DNA from: Gemmatimonadota bacterium
Lineage (GTDB): Bacteria > Gemmatimonadota > Gemmatimonadetes > Gemmatimonadales > GWC2-71-9
NCBI GenBank assembly: GCA_016180765.1
Contig: JACPAP010000148.1
Coordinates: 1 to 11,094 of the forward strand
Direction of reading: 5' to 3'
DNA length: 11,094 nt
This document shows positions 1 through 5,905 of the stretch, piece by piece. Each line of letters opens with the position of its first letter. The first letter of the stretch is position 1. A program made the translations under genes and the position numbers. Under the pieces are notes generated by a model. That model searched no databases. It worked only from the letters and a program-made list of their open reading frames with translations, and was not told the origin of the DNA.

Positions 1-397
1 AGTAGAACAACGTCACGTCATTCCAGGTGAACTGGCTGGTAGCTGGAACACCTTCGGTCTTGTCGTAGTCATAGCGCATGCGGCCGCGGATCGAGACGTA
101 GTGGCCCACGTCGGTGACGTCCACTTTCTGACCGATCTCGTCCGGCATACGGTAGCCGGCCCAGCGAAACTGGATCCCCATGCCGTTGAGCCGGGGAGCC
201 GCCGGCGAATGGCACGCGGAGCAGTCCAGCTGGTACTTTCGCGCCCAGGCCGGAATGGGCGGGCCGGCTCGCTCCCCGTGCGCGGCATGTTCAGCGACGT
301 AGTTCCGAACCCAGGCAGGGACGCCGTCCGGTGGCTCGGCGGCCGGCGCCGCGATCACGACCCTGGCGGAGAGCCCGAGAGCGGTGAGCATGAGCAT
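1..397 (-). CDS. Exported monohaem c-type cytochrome, probable fused cytochrome-porin (partial, 3' end off window)
   Basis: The reading frame is open from an ATG at 397 to the window edge, giving 132 residues without a stop. A GGAGG site (405-409) lies 7 bases before this ATG, which decides the start over the ATG six bases downstream. Residues 1-20 look like a short signal peptide ending near an AxA-type site. A c-type haem motif, CSACH, is at residues 59-63, inside the phrase KYQLDCSACHSPAAPRLNG, followed by GYRMPDE. After residue 95 the sequence alternates polar and aromatic residues (for example YVSIRGRMRYDY), as in outer-membrane beta strands. One N-terminal CxxCH followed by a barrel is the layout of fused cytochrome-porins such as the iron oxidase Cyc2, so transfer of electrons across the outer membrane is a reasonable inference. 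The barrel itself is mostly outside the window, so a plain periplasmic cytochrome remains possible. Confidence 0.7.
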   Translation of the reverse strand, partial: MLMLTALGLSARVVIAAPAAEPPDGVPAWVRNYVAEHAAHGERAGPPIPAWARKYQLDCSACHSPAAPRLNGMGIQFRWAGYRMPDEIGQKVDVTDVGHYVSIRGRMRYDYDKTEGVPATSQFTWNDVTLFY

Positions 398-465
398 AGC
401 GGTACCTCCGGTGCGGTGGCGGATGCAGATGGGCGCTTATGTAGCCCCAATCCCTTAAACGATTC

Positions 466-1536
<1,071 letters not shown>

Positions 1537-1567
1537 GCGGGGGGAAGCTGGGCGGCGGCGGCGCGAA

Positions 1568-1593
1568 GGGCGGGAGACCCCCGTCTCCCGCCC
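1568..1593. terminator. Perfect 11-bp hairpin between convergent mtnA and pdxH
   Basis: The arms gggcgggagac (1568-1578) and gtctcccgccc (1583-1593) are perfectly complementary around a cccc loop. The hairpin lies between two convergent genes and ends one base before the pdxH stop codon, so it could end transcription from both sides. There is no T tract on either strand, so this is not a classical intrinsic terminator. A dispersed REP-like element is an alternative. Confidence 0.6.
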
Positions 1594-2133
1594 CTACGGA
1601 TGCAGCCTGGTCACCGCCCAGCCACCATCCGTGCGCGCATATCGCAGCCGATCGTGTAGCCGGTTGACGCGGCCCTGCCAGAACTCGATCGCGGTCGGCG
1701 TGAAGGGCGGAAGCGGGACTTCCTGCCCCGCGAAACGCTCCTGGTACTCTCGGAACCGCCGGTCCAGCTCGGCGCGGCTGCTCAACTCGGCGCTCTGCTG
1801 GGAGGCCCAGGCGCCGATCTGGCTGCCCCGAGCTCGCGTCTGGAAGTACGCCTCGGACTCCTCCGGCGTGAGCCGCTCGACCGCTCCCTCCACCCGTACC
1901 TGGCGCTGGAGCACGGCCCAATGGAACACCAGAGCGGCCCGGGGGTTCGCCACCAACTCCCGGCCTTTCGGGGATTCGTAGTTGGTGAAGAACACGAAGC
2001 CCCGCTGGTCCACGCCCTTGAGGAGCATCATCCGCGCCGCGGGAACACCGTCCGGCGTCGCCGTCGCGAGGGTCATGCTCTCCGGCAGGTACATCCCGGC
2101 CGCGCGGGCTTCTGCGAACCACCGCTCAAACAA
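1594..2133 (-). CDS. pdxH: Pyridoxamine 5'-phosphate oxidase (PdxH), start uncertain
   Basis: The product is an FMN enzyme that oxidises pyridoxine or pyridoxamine 5'-phosphate to pyridoxal 5'-phosphate in the cytoplasm. Family features seen are ARMMLLKG and FTNYESPKGREL near the N terminus, FHWAVLQRQVRVEG, the GSQIGAWAS segment, and EFWQGRVNRLHDRLRY near the C terminus, whose Arg and His bind substrate in the family. The C terminus WAVTRLHP is as usual. The start is a problem. PdxH-like sequence (LPDLTAADDP) extends upstream to about 2169, yet between the stop of the preceding cytochrome gene (2228) and 2133 the frame has no ATG, GTG or TTG. I give the TTG at 2133 as the only canonical start there, which would trim the usual N terminus by roughly 12-25 residues. 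A CTG at 2202, 2199 or 2169, or a start inside the upstream gene (the frame is open to 2496), are alternatives. Confidence 0.88.
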   Translation of the reverse strand: MFERWFAEARAAGMYLPESMTLATATPDGVPAARMMLLKGVDQRGFVFFTNYESPKGRELVANPRAALVFHWAVLQRQVRVEGAVERLTPEESEAYFQTRARGSQIGAWASQQSAELSSRAELDRRFREYQERFAGQEVPLPPFTPTAIEFWQGRVNRLHDRLRYARTDGGWAVTRLHP

Positions 2134-2227
2134 CGCGATCGGGTCATCGGCCGCGGTCAGGTCCGGCAGGCCGCGGACGACGCCCCGACCGAGCGTCAGC
2201 AGGGCGCGAAGCGCGGAGCGAACTCGG

Positions 2228-2734
2228 CTACTCCTTGAGCGTAAGCCGGTACTGGGCGTGGCACGATACGCACCGCGCCGAGATCCGCGACAGATACGCG
2301 AGCGTGGTGTCGCGCGCGGTGAACCCGCGGACCGCCTCTGCCAGCGCGTCGAAGTTCGCGCGCGTCTCCGCGCTCTGCCGGCGGAACGCCTCGGGCAATT
2401 GGGCCTGCGTCGCCGAATCGCGCCCCACCAACGCCGCCGTGCCCGCCGCCTGAGCCGCGGCGCGGATTTTCGGGATGTCCATGCGGGTAGCGCCATCCAT
2501 GATGCTCTGCATCGCGGTCAGCATGGTGCGCATGTCGCTGAGGACGGCGTCCCGCTGATCCGCCGTCAGCGCGATCGCCGTGCGCTTGTCGCCCTGTTGC
2601 TGGCGCGAGCTGGCCTCGCGAGCTCCCACGCCCGCGAGCACGCCCAGGGCCAGGACCAAGATGCCGTAGGCGATGGATCGGGCACGGCGCTCCAGCGGTC
2701 CCGGCGTAGCCCAGTGCTCATGTGGTTGGTTCAT
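2228..2734 (-). CDS. Membrane-anchored class II cytochrome c (cytochrome c'-like)
   Basis: The protein has 168 residues. One hydrophobic segment at about residues 21-38 (IAYGILVLALGVLAGVGA) follows a short charged N terminus, so it is either a membrane anchor or an uncleaved signal. The remainder is helical and rich in Ala, Arg and Gln. A single haem-binding motif, CVSCH, lies near the C terminus, followed by AQYRLTLKE. A haem motif at the end of a four-helix bundle is the pattern of cytochrome c' and related class II cytochromes, so a periplasmic electron transfer or gas-ligand binding role is likely. The start at 2734 is supported by GGAG seven bases upstream. The gene lies 14 bases after the cas2-like frame and directly before pdxH. 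Its haem would be attached by the Ccm proteins encoded at the right end of the window. Confidence 0.8.
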   Translation of the reverse strand: MNQPHEHWATPGPLERRARSIAYGILVLALGVLAGVGAREASSRQQQGDKRTAIALTADQRDAVLSDMRTMLTAMQSIMDGATRMDIPKIRAAAQAAGTAALVGRDSATQAQLPEAFRRQSAETRANFDALAEAVRGFTARDTTLAYLSRISARCVSCHAQYRLTLKE

Positions 2735-2748
2735 CGTCAGGCTCCAGT

Positions 2749-3099
2749 TTATCGAGTCGCGACGCCCCGGCCGGAAGGTCTCTCCCTACCCTCACCGGGC
2801 GGTCGCGCATGGGCCGGTCTGGTGCACTGAGCGTACCGGGCAAGGAATGAAGCAACCATGAAGGCCCTGTGACGACAAGGGCCCCGAGCCGGATAGAACC
2901 GCAGGCTGTATTCCTCGGGCCGGTACAGGTCCAGGAGCTTGAGCTTCAGCCGCGCCCACTGGGTCGGATCGATCTGACGCTCGAACACGGAGTTCTGCAC
3001 CCGTTGCCCGAAGCTGACGCACGCCTTCGCGACTTGCCGCAGCCGCTTTCGGCCTTCGCGGGTCGTCGTCGCCACGTCGTACGTCACCAATACGAACAT
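2749..3099 (-). CDS. cas2: CRISPR-associated Cas2 with replaced C-terminal part, probably non-functional
   Basis: The first 70 or so residues are clearly Cas2: MFVLVTYDVATTTREG with the conserved Asp8, RLRQVAKAC, then GQRVQNSVFE (31-40) and IDPTQWARLKLKLLD, which are typical of Cas2 from type I-C systems, and SLRFY (65-69). The usual ending, with a last strand and a conserved RVEH...GAKP-like segment, is missing. From residue 70 the frame reads about 46 residues rich in Arg, Pro and Gly with no Cas2 resemblance, to a stop at 2749. The changeover lies within a few bases of a hairpin at 2863-2883. The ATG is preceded by GGGAG at a spacing of five bases. Cas2 works with Cas1 in spacer integration, but no cas1 and no repeat array is visible here. 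I read it as a decayed or recombined remnant. A repurposed Cas2-like protein is possible. Confidence 0.8.
   Translation of the reverse strand: MFVLVTYDVATTTREGRKRLRQVAKACVSFGQRVQNSVFERQIDPTQWARLKLKLLDLYRPEEYSLRFYPARGPCRHRAFMVASFLARYAQCTRPAHARPPGEGRERPSGRGVATR
2863..2883. repeat. Hairpin at the point where Cas2 similarity stops
   Basis: The arms ggccct (2863-2868) and agggcc (2878-2883) pair perfectly. An alternative fold extends the stem to eight pairs (ggccc plus tgt with aca plus gggcc, one bulged a). It sits where the cas2 frame stops resembling Cas2. It may be a transcription end, a leftover of a CRISPR repeat, or a recombination scar. Only one copy is visible. Confidence 0.4.
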
Positions 3100-3265
3100 G
3101 TCCGCTCCCGTAGCTGTTCGGAAAGTGCTTGAGCAGTTCGAGGTCGGGCCGCGCGCCCCGCCGCCGCTTCAGCGGCGGCTCGGCCACATACGCGTCGAGC
3201 ACCCGGCGGATGCTCGGGCCTGCGATAACTGGTCCGCCGACCATCGTCCGCCTACGCTTCGTCAT
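3100..3265 (-). pseudogene. Coding-like stretch between HEPN gene and cas2, no stop of its own (uncertain)
   Basis: From an ATG at 3265, or 3280, a frame begins MTKRRRTMVGGPVIAG and continues IRRVLDAYVAEPPLKRRR, then PDLELLKHFPNSYGS, up to the cas2 start. G or C dominates third codon positions, as in the real genes around it, which suggests it is or was coding. There is no stop before cas2. The frame runs on through cas2 in another phase to 2792, where it is only a shadow. The ATG at 3265 overlaps the last 14 bases of the HEPN gene. I do not recognise the protein. It could be the front of a gene cut off when the cas2 region was rearranged, a small gene with a lost stop, or chance. Confidence 0.3.
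3160..3179. repeat. Nine-bp inverted repeat upstream of cas2
   Basis: The arms gccgccgct (3160-3168) and agcggcggc (3171-3179) are separated by only two bases, so the whole element is close to a 20-bp palindrome. It lies about 60 bases upstream of the cas2 start codon. No T tract follows on either strand. It may fold in mRNA or bind a dimeric protein, but its GC-only content makes chance occurrence plausible in this genome. Confidence 0.4.
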
Positions 3266-3692
3266 CAGGCCCTCGGTCACGATCCTCCCCCGACCTCGCG
3301 ACCACTCCCGCAGCCCACTTCACGACCTCCTCCGCCAGCTCCACGGCCCACCGGTGCTCCGCCTCCTCAATGTCCTCCTCCGAGCCCGGATAACGCGCCC
3401 GCCCGGCATAAGGCGTGAGATCGCTCGCCTCCCACACCCGCCCCGCAATGGTCACCCCCTCGCGTTCAACCAGCTTCAACAACTCGCCGATCACGTGCGT
3501 CTTCGGAAAGTCGACCTGGCGTGCTACCAGCACCGCCTTGACCGCCTTTTCGGCCGCCTGTTGCGCGTGAAAGCACAGCTGCTCGTAGAGAACGTCCGCG
3601 GTGGGCCGGCCCGCCTGCGCGAGCGCCAGATCGCTGCGCGCGGTCCGCAGCCACTCTGCCGGCTGCGTGGGGTCCGGTAGCTTATGCGGCAT
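3252..3692 (-). CDS. HEPN domain protein, partner of an MNT nucleotidyltransferase
   Basis: The product is a 146-residue all-helical protein of the HEPN family (the Pfam HEPN group once described as nucleotidyltransferase substrate-binding). Typical segments are AEWLRTARSDLALA (12-25), VLYEQLCFHAQQAAEKAVKAVL (34-55), FPKTH (62-66) and LTPYAGRARYPG (92-103). Many HEPN proteins are RNases with an R-x4-6-H motif. I see no such spacing here, so nuclease activity is uncertain. The start at 3692 overlaps the MNT gene by 11 bases and fits the domain boundary. A longer frame from 3749 lies inside the MNT gene and is unlikely. HEPN/MNT pairs act as toxin-antitoxin modules in studied cases, with the MNT protein adding nucleotides to the HEPN partner. 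That role is inferred here from pairing and overlap. Confidence 0.88.
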   Translation of the reverse strand: MPHKLPDPTQPAEWLRTARSDLALAQAGRPTADVLYEQLCFHAQQAAEKAVKAVLVARQVDFPKTHVIGELLKLVEREGVTIAGRVWEASDLTPYAGRARYPGSEEDIEEAEHRWAVELAEEVVKWAAGVVARSGEDRDRGPDDEA

Positions 3693-4074
3693 ATACTTCC
3701 CGGCCCTCACGCAGCGCTGGGCGGATGATCGACCCAACCCGGTGTCCAAACCGCTCGATGTCTTCAGGCGCCACCACCACCACGTCCACGGGCGCGCCGA
3801 CTCCGATCAGACCGCGATAGATCTGCTGCGCCAGCCGCCGCCGATGCTCCACACCGGACTTGATGACCAGCAAATCCACGTCGCTGTCCGGGCCCATCTC
3901 CCCTCGGGCCGCCGAGCCAAACAGAATGATCCGATCCGGCTGTGCCACCTCGACCACCCGCCACACTATCTCCTGAAGCACCGCGGGATCAAGCGGGCGC
4001 CGCGGCGGCGCGGCGGGATACGCCGGCGCCCGTTCACCTACCGCGCCTCTGCGAGGCGGCATCCTCTTCGTCAT
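3682..4074 (-). CDS. MNT-type minimal nucleotidyltransferase (antitoxin-like)
   Basis: This 130-residue protein has the full minimal nucleotidyltransferase signature. There is a GS motif at 53-54 in LFGSAARGEMG, then D65 and D67 in SDVDLLVI, and a third acidic residue at D97 in APVDVVVV. All three metal ligands are therefore present and the enzyme should be active. The family transfers nucleotides, for example AMP, to a target. Next to a HEPN gene that target is usually the HEPN protein, which neutralises it. The ATG at 4074 shares four bases (ATGA) with the stop of the small ORF upstream, which implies translational coupling. An AAGG-type site lies seven bases before it. Residues 1-27 are a Pro/Arg/Ala-rich extension not needed for the fold, so the second ATG (residue 5) is also possible. 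Confidence 0.9.
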   Translation of the reverse strand: MTKRMPPRRGAVGERAPAYPAAPPRRPLDPAVLQEIVWRVVEVAQPDRIILFGSAARGEMGPDSDVDLLVIKSGVEHRRRLAQQIYRGLIGVGAPVDVVVVAPEDIERFGHRVGSIIRPALREGREVYAA

Positions 4075-4181
4075 TCGTCATCACCTTCGGTCACGTCGTC
4101 CAACCCCCGCAACTCCCCCGCCTGAAGCTCGCGCACCGTCCGCTCCGCGGCCGGCACCTCCGGTAATTCCTCGGCCGCCAC
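4071..4181 (-). CDS. Small 36-residue acidic ORF coupled to the MNT gene
   Basis: A GTG at 4181 opens a 36-codon frame (MAAEELPEVPAAERTVRELQ, then an acidic tail ending EGDDE). It has GAGGAG nine bases upstream and a stop overlapping the MNT start as ATGA. It sits 13 bases after the PIN-like gene. Good ribosome binding site, coupling and position argue that it is translated. I recognise no family. It could be a small antitoxin or adaptor, a leader peptide that delivers ribosomes to the MNT gene, or a remnant of a longer protein. Confidence 0.5.
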   Translation of the reverse strand: MAAEELPEVPAAERTVRELQAGELRGLDDVTEGDDE

Positions 4182-4194
4182 TACCCCCAGCTCC

Positions 4195-4644
4195 TCAAAC
4201 CGCCTCGCCGAAACCAACCCGCGAGGCGATCAGGAGCCGCCGCTCCGATCGCGCCAGAACCCTGGCCAGTGGCACGAGCCTCCGCCGGGCCCCAAGGCGT
4301 CGCATGACCTCGACTGCTATGGGCTGGTCCGTGCAGTAGCCCACGCCACGAGCCAGAACTAGGGCCAGCGCCTCGACCTCCCCCACGCTCAGGCCGGCGC
4401 AACCATCGCGTGCTAGTAGCGCCCGCACCTCGCTGCTCGTCGCCGACCAGACGGCCACCCCCGCCAGCAGCCGCCGCGTTCCCACGTCCAGCGCTCCCTC
4501 ACCCGCCAGCAGCGCCTCTCGCGCCAGACTGCCGATCCCGATGCCGGACCGGCCCACCAGGTCTGCCAGGTGCCCCGACCGCGCGCACTCCAACACTACC
4601 CAGGCGTCAACGAGAAGGGGCGAGCTTGACCGGTGGTGCGCCAC
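4195..4644 (-). CDS. PIN-like nuclease domain protein, likely toxin partner of the XRE/ImmA-IrrE protein
   Basis: The product has 149 residues. The N terminus LLVDAWVVLECARSGHL (10-26) places an Asp (D13) at the end of a first beta strand. The later pattern SVGEVEALALVLARG (86-100) followed by YCTDQPIAVEVMRRLG (103-118) supplies Glu89, Glu91 and Asp106 in the order seen in PIN-domain RNases of the DUF3368 type. These acidic residues would bind the metal for RNA cleavage. The GTG start at 4644 has GGAGG five bases upstream, an excellent site that settles the start although it lies inside the preceding gene (38-base overlap). Overlap with an HTH/metalloprotease gene fits a two-gene toxin-antitoxin or stress-response module. 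The PIN assignment rests on motif reading alone and the toxin role is inference. Confidence 0.65.
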   Translation of the reverse strand: MAHHRSSSPLLVDAWVVLECARSGHLADLVGRSGIGIGSLAREALLAGEGALDVGTRRLLAGVAVWSATSSEVRALLARDGCAGLSVGEVEALALVLARGVGYCTDQPIAVEVMRRLGARRRLVPLARVLARSERRLLIASRVGFGEAV

Positions 4645-5668
4645 CTTCGCCTCCGTAACGATCCAGCTCGCCCGCCACCTCCGGCAGGCCGACCTCCAGG
4701 AGCTCCGCCAGTCGCCCCCGCGTGATCGCGCCTAGGCGATACGCCTTGACGGCCAGCCGCCTGAACCGCTTGGGTTCCGGCACCTGCTCGCCCCCAGATC
4801 GCACGATCGCCTGCTGAAGCTCGTCGTCCGCATACCCGGCGTTCACCAACTCCCAGGAGACCAACTTCAACCGGGCCAGTGCGACAAAGACCGCCTGGAC
4901 GCTGACGCCGAAGTAGCGCGCCACGTCAATCAGGTCTCGGCGATCAATGGAGCCGTCTGAACGGCGTAACTGTTGGAGGCGGTCAATGAAAGGCTCCGGC
5001 GGCAACAGCAGACGGCCGGCGAACTGGTCCGCCAGCTGCTCGTCACGAGACTTCCGCCCCGCGGGGCCGGACAACACGTCGCAGACATGCACCCCCGGCT
5101 CGTTGCCCTCAGCCGGAGGCCCGGTGAGCAAATGGAAATACTCGTGAGCCAGCGTGAATACCTGCCGGCCGCCCGTCTGCTCCTCCAGCACGTCGAGCAG
5201 GACGCGGCCGGGTGTCACGCCGAGTTCCAGCCGCTTACGTTCCTCGTCCGCTAGCCGGTGAGCTTGCTCGAACGTCGTAGGCGGTCGCAGTGCTGGGCGC
5301 GGGGTCAGGCTCGCGAGGTCCCCAGTCTGCTCCTCCAGTTGCCGGTACTCCGCACACCAGGCAAGAAAGCGCGTGAGCTGGTGCTGCTCGGGAGCACTCA
5401 CGGCCTCTGCGCGGAACATGAACCGCTCGCCTGCCTGCCGGGGTTCGCGCACGCCCAGGAGGGCCTCCATGGGTTCTCCGTACAGCCGGGCCAGCGCGTA
5501 CAACTCAGCGGCTGAGACCTCCCGCTTCCCCTGCTCGCTCTCCGAGACTGCGGAGCGGGGGATGTGCAGATGGGCCGAGACCTCCTCCTGGGTCAGCCGG
5601 GCACGTTCCCGGGCGGCGCGGAGGTTGGCACCGAGCTCGAGGATCGAAGGCGAAAGCTTCCGGGCCAT
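4607..5668 (-). CDS. XRE-family HTH regulator fused to ImmA/IrrE metallopeptidase domain
   Basis: This is a 353-residue two-domain protein. Residues 12-70 form an XRE helix-turn-helix (NLRAARERARLTQEEVSAHL, then IPRSAVSESEQGKREVS). Residues 135-225 form an ImmA/IrrE-type zinc peptidase core with HEYFH at 175-179 and the E-x-x-A-x-x-F-A pattern (E210, FAGRLLLP) for the third zinc ligand. Such proteins bind and repress their own promoters and, in ImmA or IrrE, cleave a regulator under stress. The segment between LLDVLEEQTG (158-166) and GRQVFTLAHEYFH seems short: family members usually have about 40 more residues there. The start at 5668 fits the domain. The frame stays open far upstream into glpK antisense, which I reject, and an ATG at 5698 would add ten residues across the operator. 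The gene heads the leftward defence-like array. Confidence 0.88.
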   Translation of the reverse strand: MARKLSPSILELGANLRAARERARLTQEEVSAHLHIPRSAVSESEQGKREVSAAELYALARLYGEPMEALLGVREPRQAGERFMFRAEAVSAPEQHQLTRFLAWCAEYRQLEEQTGDLASLTPRPALRPPTTFEQAHRLADEERKRLELGVTPGRVLLDVLEEQTGGRQVFTLAHEYFHLLTGPPAEGNEPGVHVCDVLSGPAGRKSRDEQLADQFAGRLLLPPEPFIDRLQQLRRSDGSIDRRDLIDVARYFGVSVQAVFVALARLKLVSWELVNAGYADDELQQAIVRSGGEQVPEPKRFRRLAVKAYRLGAITRGRLAELLEVGLPEVAGELDRYGGEGGAPPVKLAPSR

Positions 5669-5683
5669 GTCGGTTAAACCGAC
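5669..5683. promoter_or_regulatory. Perfect 15-bp palindrome abutting the XRE gene start, likely autoregulatory operator
   Basis: The sequence gtcggttaaaccgac has perfect seven-base arms around one central base and touches the ATG of the XRE gene at 5668. It falls at about +1 to +15 of the predicted promoter, where a dimeric HTH protein would block initiation. Binding by the neighbouring XRE protein is inferred. No Shine-Dalgarno site lies in or near it, so the message would be nearly leaderless. Confidence 0.65.
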
Positions 5684-5688
5684 GTTAA

Positions 5689-5717
5689 TTGATAGCATCC
5701 GTCGGCGCAAGTCACAA
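5689..5717 (-). promoter_or_regulatory. Sigma70-like promoter for the XRE-led operon
   Basis: On the minus strand, TTGTGA (5712-5717) and TATCAA (5689-5694) are separated by exactly 17 bases. The predicted start of transcription is close to 5683, only about 15 bases before the ATG. This AT-rich patch stands out in very GC-rich surroundings and lies directly upstream of the palindromic operator. Confidence 0.55.
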
Positions 5718-5783
5718 TCGGGGTTCGCCCCGAGACGCCGGACGGAGGGTCCCGGCGGCGCGGCGCAGGCCCACGCCGCCGGG
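5718..5783. repeat. Two hairpins in the leader region between the XRE promoter and glpK
   Basis: The 222 bases from 5684 to 5905 hold no gene that I can support. On the plus strand they contain a perfect six-bp stem with a TTCG loop (tcgggg 5718-5723, ccccga 5728-5733) and a perfect ten-bp stem (cccggcggcg 5751-5760, cgccgccggg 5774-5783) with a 13-base loop. No T tract follows. They may be part of the glpK mRNA leader or insulate glpK from the opposing operon. No known riboswitch fold is evident. Confidence 0.45.
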
Positions 5784-5905
5784 AAAGGGGCGGACGTTAG
5801 AAGCTTTGCGACCGGGCCTCCCTTTTCCAGTCCCGCTCGCACGCGCCAAGGTACGACCCGTCCGCGCGTATTGCCAAGCGACATCGCGCAGGCCAACCTT
5901 GAGCC

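Noticed and set aside
398..465. Promoters in the divergent 68-base gap between the cytochrome and mtnA genes
   Set aside because: Some AT-rich patches exist, but I found no pair of boxes with good spacing on either strand.
2134..2496. pdxH beginning at the ATG at 2496 (300 residues)
   Set aside because: The extra residues lie inside the cytochrome c'-like gene in another phase and are Arg-rich with no PdxH resemblance.
2749..2900. A CRISPR array downstream of cas2
   Set aside because: The usual place for an array was read on both strands. One hairpin is present, but no unit is repeated and there is no regular spacing.
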